Source: Campylobacterota bacterium | Lineage (GTDB): Bacteria > Campylobacterota > Campylobacteria > Campylobacterales > Thiovulaceae | Assembly (NCBI GenBank): GCA_030152305.1 | Contig: JASKOM010000004.1 | Coordinates: forward strand, 149,327-213,326 | DNA length: 64,000 nucleotides | Direction of reading: 5' to 3' | In this document: positions 8,904 through 18,530 of the stretch, piece by piece | Layout: every line of letters starts with the position of its first letter | How positions within the stretch are numbered: position 1 is the first letter of the stretch | Program-made: the position numbers and the translations under genes | The notes under the pieces: generated by a model | Seen by the model: the letters and a program-made list of their open reading frames with translations, nothing else | Told to the model about the DNA's origin: nothing | Databases searched by the model: none

Positions 8904-9482
8904 CTATTCGATTACAAATTGTTTAGCAATTTCATAAATTTTACAAATTTCATCTTGAGATAACTTAAACCATTCTCCAATTAATCGCTTATGTGCATAT
9001 TGCGAATGCAGAAATGCCTCTAATTTTCTAGGCTCTTTAATTTTAAACTTTTGAATTAATGTTAATAAATTTGGATTGCCAGTTTGAAGTTGATCGATTC
9101 GTTCTTTTATCTTTGTCGTAAAGCCAATTTTTACAGCATTACCATCTGTAACAAGATATAGATATTCTCCAGCTGTTCTTTTTGAATCTTTCTGACACCA
9201 TCGCATAAATTCGTCTGCTAAAGAATGATGAATCCAAGTTCCTTGAACAGTTTTGTCATTTCCGCCACTTTTAATAATAATTAAATCTGACATAGTTAAT
9301 TCAGTTAAACTGGATACATACTCGATATATGCGATTGTTTCGCTACTTCTTCGCCAATTACTTAGGTCTTTTTTAAAAGCTTTTGCGGTTTTCGTAGCAT
9401 TTAAATACGGTATTCCGTTTTTTATATCAAAATTTATTTCCGTTTCTATAAACATTTTGAGAAGAGACACTTTTTGCACCAT
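8904..9482 (-). CDS. KilA-N domain protein with C-terminal GIY-YIG-like (T5orf172/MUG113) domain
   Basis: Up to 192 residues; the start may be Met10 (9455). The N-terminal half (GIPYLNATKTAKAF ... WRRSSETIAYI ... GTWIHHSLADEFMRWC) is a KilA-N DNA-binding domain found in phage and large DNA viruses. The C-terminal half (YLYLVTDGNAVKIGFTTKIKERI, then LEAFLHSQYAHKRLIGEWF) is a T5orf172/MUG113 domain related to GIY-YIG nucleases. It lies downstream of an XRE regulator on the same strand, consistent with a small phage-derived island. No GATGAGGT octamer occurs between 8653 and 11014, unlike neighbouring DNA. Confidence 0.75.
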   Translation of the reverse strand: MVQKVSLLKMFIETEINFDIKNGIPYLNATKTAKAFKKDLSNWRRSSETIAYIEYVSSLTELTMSDLIIIKSGGNDKTVQGTWIHHSLADEFMRWCQKDSKRTAGEYLYLVTDGNAVKIGFTTKIKERIDQLQTGNPNLLTLIQKFKIKEPRKLEAFLHSQYAHKRLIGEWFKLSQDEICKIYEIAKQFVIE

Positions 9483-9539
9483 GAATAAAAATTCTAGTTT
9501 GATCTAGTTCTGGAACTATACTACACATAATAAGCATTG

Positions 9540-9821
9540 TCAAGATATTTTATTCACAATTTGTGTATTAAAGAAGATTGATTCAAGAGCTAAGAATTTG
9601 TGTTTATATATTAAAGCATCTAATAAAACGGTAATTGTTCTATCAATCTCTCCTTTTGCCCATCTTGTTATTGTATATGGAGCGACCCCGATTCGTTCCG
9701 CCAACTCTTTTTGAGTAATGCCCAATTCTCGGCAGGTTTTTTTAACGAGATTTTCTTCTTTTTCGGTTTGTTCAGCTGTTTCGTTTGAAGTTGCTGGTTT
9801 AATTTTTCGTGGTCGTGCCAT
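9540..9821 (-). CDS. XRE/Cro-CI family helix-turn-helix regulator
   Basis: 93 residues. After a charged N-terminal tail, residues about 33-62 (ELGITQKELAERIGVAPYTITRWAKG) form a classic XRE helix-turn-helix. The tail is divergent. It lies upstream of the KilA-N gene on the same strand and divergent from the DUF1566 gene, with an 82-base shared control region, so it may repress both. Its own target is not visible. Confidence 0.8.
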   Translation of the reverse strand: MARPRKIKPATSNETAEQTEKEENLVKKTCRELGITQKELAERIGVAPYTITRWAKGEIDRTITVLLDALIYKHKFLALESIFFNTQIVNKIS

Positions 9822-9903
9822 TTTTGATCTCCAATTTTTTAATGATTATTTTAGCAACTTTTGAATTTCATGGTATATTTTTGAAAAATTTGGAGTTGAA
9901 TAT

Positions 9904-10530
9904 TTGAAAAAATTAATAACTATTTTTGCCGTTGTAAATATTTTTAGTTTTAATATTTATGCAGAAAGCGAAACCGACAAAGATTTAAAAATAAAGCAAC
10001 TTGAAGCTGAATTAAAAGATTTGAAAATAAAACAGCTCGAAAGTGAAATTAAACAATTCAAAAGTGGCAAAGTTGAATCTTGCAATTCGCGATTTTCGAT
10101 TCGAGGGAAAACTTTTACAGATAATCAAAACGGTTATATGTGGGAAAAACCAAAAGTTGATAATAAAATGAATTGGCATAATGCAAAAAGTTATTGCGAA
10201 AATCTAAATCTTGACGGTTACAGCGATTGGCGGTTGCCATCGAGAGATGAATTGCACACTTTAATGACGGCTTATTACGGTGAATATAACAACGGTTGGG
10301 AAACTTGGTTTAACAATAATCAACATAAAAGAAACGACGAATTATTTCTTCCGAAAGAGATTAGCGGAATGTTTCCAAAAGGTAGTATTGGTTGGTCATG
10401 GTTTTGGACTTCAAATATAAATAATTCTTATAGTTCCTATTCATGGGTTGTTGTTTTCCCTAGTGGAAGTGGCTATTGGGGTAATCAGACTAATGATTTT
10501 TTCGTGGTTTGTGTCCGAGACACGAACTAA
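9904..10530 (+). CDS. Secreted DUF1566 (Lcl C-terminal-like) domain protein
   Basis: 208 residues from TTG at 9904, with GGAG 11 bases upstream. Residues 1-20 are a signal peptide ending IYAES. Residues about 24-58 hold two near-repeats of LKIKQLE, a short coiled coil. The rest is a DUF1566 domain: GYMWEK, WHNAKSYCENLNLDGYSDWRLPSRDEL and a WFWTSN ... VVCVRD end, a C-type-lectin-like fold common in secreted bacterial proteins. Function unknown; likely periplasmic or surface located. Confidence 0.75.
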   Translation: MKKLITIFAVVNIFSFNIYAESETDKDLKIKQLEAELKDLKIKQLESEIKQFKSGKVESCNSRFSIRGKTFTDNQNGYMWEKPKVDNKMNWHNAKSYCENLNLDGYSDWRLPSRDELHTLMTAYYGEYNNGWETWFNNNQHKRNDELFLPKEISGMFPKGSIGWSWFWTSNINNSYSSYSWVVVFPSGSGYWGNQTNDFFVVCVRDTN

Positions 10531-10555
10531 TTTTGAATTAAATCACAAAAGCAAA

Positions 10556-10597
10556 CCGTCATTCTGAAAGCAAAATAGTCATCCTGAACTCGTTTCA
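10556..10597. repeat. Degenerate copies of a GTCATTCTGAA-type dispersed repeat
   Basis: Two partial copies, CCGTCATTCTGAA (10556-10568) and GTCATCCTGAACTCGTTTCA (10578-10597), lie between converging genes. A better copy with a full palindrome is at 44690-44710. This looks like a small palindromic intergenic repeat family. Confidence 0.5.
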
Positions 10598-10602
10598 TAA
10601 TC

Positions 10603-11526
10603 TTATAAATTACAAAAATAAAACTCGCCTATTTTTAAAGTTTTTAAATTAATCAAATATTTTTCTGAAAGTTCTTTTGTTAATTTTAACGGTTCGTCCA
10701 TTGGTTCATCACTTAATTTAAAAGTTCCATAATGCATTGGAATAAATATTTCAGCTTTTAAATCAATAAAACCGTTTATCGATTCTTCTGGATTTACATG
10801 ATTATTTTTCATGATAATTTCAGGTTTATAAGCTCCAATTGGCATAAGAGCATATTTTATTTTATATTTATTGCCAATTATTTTAAAATGTTCGCTGTAA
10901 GCTGTATCTCCAGCGAAATATATATTTTTAATTAAAAAACTGCCCCAAAGTGTTTTATTTAAATCGAATAATGATCTTCGGCTCCAATGTTTCGCAGGTA
11001 AAAATATTATTTCTACCTCATCGAATTTTATACTTTCAAACCAATCCATTTCAATAATTTCCATATTTTTTATATTATTAAAATATTTTTTAGTTTTTAA
11101 TGGTGCTAATATTTTTGGAGCAAATTTCTCAAATTGTTTGATAGATTTTAAATCAAGATGATCATAATGGGAATGAGAAATAACGATGAGGTCGATTTTG
11201 CCAATTTCATCAATCGAATAAGCCGTTTCTGTTTTTCGTTTAAATAATGGAATATTTCCAAAAACAGGATCAGTAAGAATTTTAATTTTATTGATTTGTA
11301 TTAAAAATGTTGAATGTCCAAGCCAAATTATAAAATCTTGATCCGTATTTAATTTATCGTGTTCTCGATTGATTTCTGGATAAATTATTTCACGAGTTTC
11401 ATCAAGATTTTTATTTGCTAATTTGGAAAATCGCCATTTTAATACATTTAGAAACGAGATATTTTTAAATCCGTTAAATCGCGAATAAAATCTGTTTCTA
11501 TAAATTTTATAAAAAGAATCATTCAT
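10603..11526 (-). CDS. Metallo-beta-lactamase-fold hydrolase, NAPE-PLD/UlaG-like
   Basis: 307 residues. Motifs in order: WLGHSTFLI and ILTDPVFG (about 69-88), the zinc motif SHSHYDH near 116, LPAKHWSRRS, AGDTAYS, and a final PMHYGTF. These are typical of the NAPE-phospholipase D-like and ascorbate-phosphate lactonase-like branch. The substrate cannot be named. It ends a long minus-strand operon, 3 bases after siaB. Octamers at 11015 and 11185. Confidence 0.8.
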   Translation of the reverse strand: MNDSFYKIYRNRFYSRFNGFKNISFLNVLKWRFSKLANKNLDETREIIYPEINREHDKLNTDQDFIIWLGHSTFLIQINKIKILTDPVFGNIPLFKRKTETAYSIDEIGKIDLIVISHSHYDHLDLKSIKQFEKFAPKILAPLKTKKYFNNIKNMEIIEMDWFESIKFDEVEIIFLPAKHWSRRSLFDLNKTLWGSFLIKNIYFAGDTAYSEHFKIIGNKYKIKYALMPIGAYKPEIIMKNNHVNPEESINGFIDLKAEIFIPMHYGTFKLSDEPMDEPLKLTKELSEKYLINLKTLKIGEFYFCNL

Positions 11527-11529
11527 GAA

Positions 11530-12075
11530 TTAAACTTGAACTTCAATAGAAAACTTAACGATTTGACCAAATAATTTTTCAAAATTCCAGTTCAAAGGTT
11601 TTAAGCTTTTTCTAGCCATAAGAATTAAACCAATTCCTGCTCCAAGTGAATGTTGTCCAGATTGTGTTTTTATAACATCTCGCATTAATATTTTTAAATC
11701 ATTTTTATTTAAATTATTAATAAAACTAAGTTTTTCTCGAAGTGTAATTTCTTGAGATTCTGTGATTAAATTAGAACTATTAATAATATATATATCATCA
11801 TTTGAGTTATAAAAAACTTGAAATAATCCGTCGGCTTCTTTTTTTTGATTTTGACTTCTTTGACGACTTCCATAAGAATAATTTAAAATATTTTGCAAAA
11901 GTTCAATCGAAATTTCAAATACATCTTTTATTTTTTTTTCACCAGCTCCATTTGCAATAAGCTTTTTTTCTAGACTTTTTACTGTGCTAATTATCGATTC
12001 TTCGTTAAGAGTTGTATTATTTTCAAGAATAATTTGATTATCTATTTTTATATAAAACATAATTGCACTACACAT
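11530..12075 (-). CDS. siaB: SiaB-family GHKL-type protein kinase
   Basis: Up to 181 residues; the start may be Met6. The pattern IELLQNILNYSYG, a central linker, and SLGAGIGLILMARKS near the C-terminus form an N-box and G-box of a GHKL ATPase, as in the SiaB (DUF6272) family. In Pseudomonas SiaB phosphorylates SiaC, and the PP2C phosphatase SiaA reverses it, controlling the diguanylate cyclase SiaD. Here siaC is immediately upstream. No SiaA or SiaD is adjacent. Confidence 0.8.
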   Translation of the reverse strand: MCSAIMFYIKIDNQIILENNTTLNEESIISTVKSLEKKLIANGAGEKKIKDVFEISIELLQNILNYSYGSRQRSQNQKKEADGLFQVFYNSNDDIYIINSSNLITESQEITLREKLSFINNLNKNDLKILMRDVIKTQSGQHSLGAGIGLILMARKSLKPLNWNFEKLFGQIVKFSIEVQV

Positions 12076-12100
12076 AATAATTTATCTCTTTTTTCATGAA

Positions 12101-12484
12101 TTAAAAAGCAACTGCTTTAATATGCAACTCTGGATATTCTTCAGAATAATCTTGATAATCATCAAAACCTCGTTTGCTAATAGCATCATAAAACCAAAAT
12201 ATTTCATAATTTTTATAATTTGCATATTTTATAATATCAAACAGATTAAATAAAATACTTGTTGTTGCTGAATTAAAATATTTCAGTTTTATATTTATAA
12301 TCGTTTTTAAATTAGTTGATTCTTTAAAATATAATTCAATCCATTCGATAATTGGTTTAAAAAACTCGAAGGCATTTTCTGGATAAGAATCACCAGATAA
12401 TTCAATCAAACCTATTTCTTTATTAAGAATAACTTGCGGTGTGTTCGCTTTTTTATCAATTAAAATATTATTAATCAATAACAT
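12101..12484 (-). CDS. siaC: SiaC-family (DUF1987) regulatory phosphoprotein
   Basis: 127 residues. The whole chain fits DUF1987/SiaC: GLIELSGDSYPENAFEFFKPIIEW in the first half, then KLKYFNSATTSILFNLFDII, which carries the Thr/Ser phosphosite region, then an IFWFYD strand. SiaC is an anti-anti-sigma-like switch phosphorylated by SiaB. Gap to siaB 25 bases; gap to the carbonic anhydrase upstream 4 bases. Confidence 0.85.
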   Translation of the reverse strand: MLLINNILIDKKANTPQVILNKEIGLIELSGDSYPENAFEFFKPIIEWIELYFKESTNLKTIINIKLKYFNSATTSILFNLFDIIKYANYKNYEIFWFYDAISKRGFDDYQDYSEEYPELHIKAVAF

Positions 12485-12488
12485 TTCC

Positions 12489-13112
12489 TTATTTAATTAA
12501 TTGCATAAATTTTTGTTCATCAGGATTGTAATAAGTAATTGCTCCACTTTCGATATCAAAAATCCAACCGTGAATATTTAATTTGCCACTATCAAATTTT
12601 TTACGAACTTCTGGATAGCTTAGAATATTTTCTAATTGATAAATAACAGAAATTTCTTCTGTTATTCGTAATAATTCTTCACCAGTTTTGCCTGTTTCGA
12701 TTGATTTATTTTTTGCTTCATCAGCAATTTTTAGCCATCTTGTTAAATGTGGCAATGATTCAAGTTCTTCTGGTGGATAATGCAAAGTTGCACAAGCTCC
12801 ACAATGAGTATGACCGCAAATAATAATTTCAGAAACTTCTAAAACTGAAACCGCATATTCAATAGCTGAAGCTGTTGCTTGAAACATTTCATTTGAATTA
12901 TACCGAGGCACAAGATTTCCAACATTTCGAACAACGAATAAATCACCTGGTTTTGTGCCTAAAATTAAATCTGGAATTACTCGAGAATCGCTACAACCGA
13001 TAAAAAGAGCTTTTGGAGTTTGACCCTGTTTAACAAGCGAAACAAAATGTTCTTCATTATTTTTAAAATAGTTAGCTTTAAAAAAGGCATGTCCATCTGA
13101 AAATTTATACAT
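12489..13112 (-). CDS. can: Beta-class carbonic anhydrase
   Basis: 207 residues, normal for the family. Zinc ligands are C40 in GCSDSRV (with Asp42 and Arg44), then His and Cys of CGHTHCGAC near 99-102. Interconverts CO2 and bicarbonate. GGAG lies just before ATG 13112. It lies between mlaF and siaC in the same run; the functional link is unclear. Confidence 0.95.
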   Translation of the reverse strand: MYKFSDGHAFFKANYFKNNEEHFVSLVKQGQTPKALFIGCSDSRVIPDLILGTKPGDLFVVRNVGNLVPRYNSNEMFQATASAIEYAVSVLEVSEIIICGHTHCGACATLHYPPEELESLPHLTRWLKIADEAKNKSIETGKTGEELLRITEEISVIYQLENILSYPEVRKKFDSGKLNIHGWIFDIESGAITYYNPDEQKFMQLIK

Positions 13113-13145
13113 TTATTATCTCCTTTAATTTTTGATTAAAAAATT

Positions 13146-13898
13146 TTATCTAAATTTAATTGGTCCTCGACTTGAACCACTTAGAAATTGTCGAATAACT
13201 GGATTCATTGACGATTTAAAAAAGAATTCATTACCGTAATCTATAATTTGACCTTCAAAAAGCATTGCAAAATAATCACCTGATTTAAAACTTTCGCCAA
13301 TATCATGACTTATTAAAACAGATGTTACTCGTAATTCATGCTGTAAAGATCTAATCATATCCGTGATTAAATTACTGCTAACAGGATCTAAGCCACTTGT
13401 TGGTTCGTCATATAAAATTATCGATGGTTTCATAACGATTGTTCTTGCAAGTCCAACTCTTTTTCGCATTCCACCACTTAATTCATGTGGAAATAAATTT
13501 ATTATTTCATCTGGTTTCAAACCAACAAGTTCGAGCGACGAACGAACGGAATATTCAACTTGTTTAGCACTAACTTGCATATGTTCTCTCAACGGAAAAG
13601 CTACATTATCAAAAACGTTCATGCTATCAAACAATGCACCACTTTGAAATAAAAAACCTATTTTTTTTCTAAATTCTCGCATCACACGATCTGAAGCCGT
13701 TGTTATATCAAAATCGTTAATATATATTTGACCTTTATCAGGTTTTAAAAGTCCGACAATATGCTTAATAATTGTGCTTTTTCCACCACCAGAAACACCA
13801 AATATCACCGTTGTTTTATTTGGCACAATCGTTAAATTTACACCTTTTAATATTTCTCGTTCGCCAAAACTTTTATACACATCTTTAAATATAATCAT
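13146..13898 (-). CDS. mlaF: MlaF-like ABC transporter ATPase
   Basis: 250 residues. Walker A GVSGGGKST (35-43), Q-loop FLFQSGALFDSMNV, signature ELSGGMRKR, Walker B IILYDEPTSGLDP and switch His in LISHD. The SGALFDSMNV segment is typical of MlaF, the energising subunit of lipid transport between the membranes. It overlaps folK by 4 bases. No MlaE permease or MlaD/MlaC is adjacent, which is unusual for the family. Confidence 0.85.
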   Translation of the reverse strand: MIIFKDVYKSFGEREILKGVNLTIVPNKTTVIFGVSGGGKSTIIKHIVGLLKPDKGQIYINDFDITTASDRVMREFRKKIGFLFQSGALFDSMNVFDNVAFPLREHMQVSAKQVEYSVRSSLELVGLKPDEIINLFPHELSGGMRKRVGLARTIVMKPSIILYDEPTSGLDPVSSNLITDMIRSLQHELRVTSVLISHDIGESFKSGDYFAMLFEGQIIDYGNEFFFKSSMNPVIRQFLSGSSRGPIKFR

Positions 13899-14455
13899 AT
13901 TTTTTCGACCTCATCACTATCTTTTAATAAATGAGATTGAAAAATATTTCGTTTATATTGCAAAGAATTATTATCACCAAGATGAATTAACGGAATAATC
14001 ACAGAAGATCTTTTTTGCCATTCACGATGAGGTATTGTTAAATCTCGACTTCGAATTTTAAAACCATCAAAAAAGACAATATCAATATCAAGAGTTCGAG
14101 GAGCATTTTTAAAACTTCGTTCTCGACCAAATATTTTTTCAAAATATAAAATTCGTCGTAAAAAACTTTTTGGAAAAATACGAGTTTCTAATAAAATAAC
14201 AGCATTAAAAAAATGATCTTGTTGCAAATAACCAAAAGGAGGATTTTTTAAAATTGGTGAAGTTTCGACTAAATTAAAATTATTATCTCGTTGAATTCGA
14301 CGAAATAATTTTTGAAATCGCTTTGTCGTATCGCCGATATTTCCGCCTATGCTTAATAAAACTTTAAAAGCAGTTTGGTCTCGTTTAACATTTGACATAT
14401 ACGGAAAATATCGTTCATAATGAAGTGAAAGATCTTCAGAAAGTTGAACAACCAA
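13895..14455 (-). CDS. folK: 2-amino-4-hydroxy-6-hydroxymethyldihydropteridine pyrophosphokinase
   Basis: Up to 186 residues from a TTG at 14455; an internal ATG (14398) is an alternative start. Motifs: LLSIGGNIGDT, an ETSPI and NPPFG region, GRERSFKNAPRTLDIDIVFFDG (the HPPK signature), and DLTIPHREW. Makes the pyrophosphorylated pterin for folate synthesis. The octamer at 14026 encodes the conserved IPHR residues, and that at 13908 encodes DEV near the C-terminus. Confidence 0.92.
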   Translation of the reverse strand: MVVQLSEDLSLHYERYFPYMSNVKRDQTAFKVLLSIGGNIGDTTKRFQKLFRRIQRDNNFNLVETSPILKNPPFGYLQQDHFFNAVILLETRIFPKSFLRRILYFEKIFGRERSFKNAPRTLDIDIVFFDGFKIRSRDLTIPHREWQKRSSVIIPLIHLGDNNSLQYKRNIFQSHLLKDSDEVEKI

Positions 14456-14457
14456 AA

Positions 14458-15465
14458 TTATAAAACCTCGGCTCGACCATTTTTAATGGCTATTGTTTCT
14501 TCGATTCTAACACCTAAAAATTGTGGAATATATATCGCAGGTTCAACTGTAAAAACCATATTTTCTTCGATTATCGTATCTGATTTTTTTGAAATAATCG
14601 GAAATTCGTGAATATCAAGTCCAACACCGTGACCTGTTGAATGCACGAAATTAGCACCAAAACCGTTATTCGTAATAATATCTCTGGCGATTTTATCGAC
14701 TTCCGAAGCTTTCATTCCGATTTTAATTTTAGAAATAGTTTCTTCGTGAGCCTGTTTAACGATATCATAAATTTTTTGAACTTTTGGACTCATTTGTGAA
14801 TTTGCATAATCATTTTTTTGAACTAAAAAAGTTTCAGTTCTATCAGAACAATATCTATTAAATTTTATTCCAGCATCAACTAAAACGATGTCGCTATTTG
14901 ATAATCTTTTTGCAGTTGGACGAGAATGGGGTTTTGAAGAATTTTCATTAATGGCAACAATCGGATCAAAACTTAAATCAAAATGACCTTTATTTTTTAA
15001 AATTGAAGACATTTTATAATGCAATTCGTTTTCTCGTTTGCCAATTCCTTTTAACGAAAGATATTCACGAAATTGAGAAAAAGCTGATCGTGTATATTTA
15101 GAAGCAGTTGAAATATATTCGATTTCTGTGGCTGTTTTAATTATTCGTTTTGTTTTTGAGAAATGTTTATGACTTTTTAAATTTGGAACTTTTTCACGAA
15201 GTTCATCAAATTCTAAAATGTTCCAATCATAAGGATCATATTCAATAGGTTCAGATATAAACGAACCTATTAATTCGATAGCTTTTTTAACAAGATTGTC
15301 AGATTCGATAACTTCGCAGTTTCGACTTTGAGTTTTAGCTTCTTCTGTGTATCTCGAATCTGTTATAAAAAAACTTTCTGAACCTAATCTCAAAAAAATT
15401 GAATTATCGCAACTATAACCGCATTCGTAATAAATTGCATTCTCATTTTTAAGAATAAAGTTCAT
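14458..15465 (-). CDS. pepQ: M24-family Xaa-Pro aminopeptidase/dipeptidase
   Basis: 335 residues. Creatinase-like N-terminal domain, then the M24 metal-binding catalytic domain: VDAGIKFNRYCSDRTETF (two Asp ligands), HSTGHGVGLDIHEFP (His ligand), and two Glu ligands in FTVEPAIY and GVRIEETI. Cleaves peptides with proline in the second position. Lies between aroQ and folK, only 2 bases from the folK TTG. Confidence 0.9.
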   Translation of the reverse strand: MNFILKNENAIYYECGYSCDNSIFLRLGSESFFITDSRYTEEAKTQSRNCEVIESDNLVKKAIELIGSFISEPIEYDPYDWNILEFDELREKVPNLKSHKHFSKTKRIIKTATEIEYISTASKYTRSAFSQFREYLSLKGIGKRENELHYKMSSILKNKGHFDLSFDPIVAINENSSKPHSRPTAKRLSNSDIVLVDAGIKFNRYCSDRTETFLVQKNDYANSQMSPKVQKIYDIVKQAHEETISKIKIGMKASEVDKIARDIITNNGFGANFVHSTGHGVGLDIHEFPIISKKSDTIIEENMVFTVEPAIYIPQFLGVRIEETIAIKNGRAEVL

Positions 15466-15470
15466 GATAT

Positions 15471-15953
15471 TTATCTTTTTTGTTCTTGTTGTTGAGCTTG
15501 TTGAACTCTGATCATTTTAATTTCATTTAACATTTGAATCATTGCGATCATTCCCAAATGATAACCAAAAGGACCAAAACCGCTAATTTGTCCAGCAACA
15601 ACTGGAGCAATCATTGATTTATGTCTGAAATCTTCTCGTCTATAAATATTACTAATATGAACTTCAATAGTTGGAAGATTAACAGCCGAAAGTGCATCAC
15701 GAATAGCAATCGAAGTATGTGTATAACCTGCTGGATTAATAATTATTCCATCAGCATCGCCAAGACATTCTTGAATTTTATCGATAATTTCACCTTCGAT
15801 ATTGCTTTGAAAAAATTCGATTTCGAAACCATTTTGAGTTGCAACATCTCTCATTTGTTTATGAATCTGTTCTAATTTCATACCGCCGTATATATTTTGT
15901 TCTCGTGTGCCTAACATATTTAAATTAGGTCCCTGAATAACTGATATTTTCAT
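15471..15953 (-). CDS. aroQ: 3-dehydroquinate dehydratase, type II
   Basis: Shikimate pathway enzyme. The start is the ATG at 15953, preceded by GGAG; a longer frame reaches 15992 but its extra 13 residues do not belong to the family. Motifs: [18 protein letters not shown] (catalytic Tyr and Arg), [34 protein letters not shown], and [11 protein letters not shown]. The C-terminus is a short Gln-rich tail (QQAQQQEQ). First gene of the minus-strand run to 10603. Confidence 0.95.
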   Translation of the reverse strand: MKISVIQGPNLNMLGTREQNIYGGMKLEQIHKQMRDVATQNGFEIEFFQSNIEGEIIDKIQECLGDADGIIINPAGYTHTSIAIRDALSAVNLPTIEVHISNIYRREDFRHKSMIAPVVAGQISGFGPFGYHLGMIAMIQMLNEIKMIRVQQAQQQEQKR

Positions 15954-16087
15954 AATATCTCCAAATTTCTTTTTTTTAAGAGATCTTAGCATGTTGATTT
16001 AAATAAGAATAACTTTTATATGACCTATTTTTTATTTATTTTAAATTAATTAAATTTTTTAAGCTAAAAATTTCTGGTAAAATAAAT

Positions 16088-16121
16088 AAATCTATTTTTT
16101 AAGTCTAGAAATAGATTTTTA
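16088..16121. repeat. Inverted repeat in the 262-base gap between aroQ and the haem-protein gene
   Basis: AAATCTATTT (16088-16097) and AAATAGATTT (16109-16118) form a 10-bp stem with an 11-base loop, followed by TTTAT. No plus-strand gene precedes it, so it could be a regulator site or leader hairpin for the downstream operon. The rest of the gap is AT-rich with no clear gene. Confidence 0.4.
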
Positions 16122-16255
16122 TATTAATTAAATTAGAATTTAATATTCTTGAAATTTGTTTAAAAATTTCTTCAATAAAAAAAGATGTTTTGAAATGAGT
16201 TTCTAGTTAAATATAAATAAAATAGAATTTCGCAATTTTATAAAAAGGATTATCT

Positions 16256-18036
<1,781 letters not shown>

Positions 18037-18060
18037 TTTATTAAAAATTGGAGTTGAATT

Positions 18061-18297
18061 ATGAATTTTTCTGTAATTGTTGAAAAAGATAATTTAGATG
18101 GTGGCTATTTTGCTTATGTTCCGCAATTAAAAGGTTGTTTTACACAGGCAAAAACATTAGATGAATTAAGAGAAAATATCTTAGAGGCTATTGCAGTTTC
18201 ACTCGAAGATTCAAATTCTGATATTAAAAATAGTTCAGTCATTGATATTTGGAATATGGAAATTAATACACAATATGCCTCCATTACCAGTAATTAA
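18061..18297 (+). CDS. hicB: HicB-family antitoxin
   Basis: 78 residues, GGAG upstream. FSVIVEKDNLDGGYFAYVP and LKGCFTQAKTLDELRENI match the partial RNase-H-like HicB fold. No separate C-terminal DNA-binding domain is seen. It ends 23 bases inside hicA, so both are co-translated. Inserted between nifS and nifU in the same direction. Confidence 0.85.
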   Translation: MNFSVIVEKDNLDGGYFAYVPQLKGCFTQAKTLDELRENILEAIAVSLEDSNSDIKNSSVIDIWNMEINTQYASITSN

Positions 18298-18508
18298 TGC
18301 AAAATTATTAATTGATTTTTTAGAAAGTCGCGGTTTTTATTTTGTTAGACAAAAAGGTTCTCACAAAAGATTTAAAAATAATTATGGACAGTCAATAACT
18401 GTGCCAGATCACGGAAAAACAGATTTACAAAGAGGTCTTCTTAATGGAATATTAAAAGAACTTAATATTTCTGTTGATGAATTAATAAATTTCTTGGATA
18501 AAAATTAA
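18275..18508 (+). CDS. hicA: HicA-family mRNA interferase toxin
   Basis: 77 residues from ATG 18275, where the family pattern begins (LLIDFLESRGFYFVRQKGSHKRF). The His of GSHKRF is the catalytic residue of the dsRBD-like HicA fold. SITVPDHGKTDLQRGLLNGIL completes the domain. Longer upstream readings enter hicB out of frame and are not real. The toxin cleaves mRNA; the pair can stabilise the locus. Confidence 0.88.
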   Translation: MPPLPVINAKLLIDFLESRGFYFVRQKGSHKRFKNNYGQSITVPDHGKTDLQRGLLNGILKELNISVDELINFLDKN

Positions 18509-18530
18509 TTTAAGCTAAAGGAAAAATAAA

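Noticed and set aside
9521..12075. Shared 14-base word near 9521 and 12065 as an attachment repeat
   Set aside because: In DNA this AT-rich, several such chance matches are expected in 64 kb, and no integrase is present.
18191..18274. Longer HicA reading from an upstream ATG
   Set aside because: The added residues are the hicB gene in another frame; the family starts at 18275.
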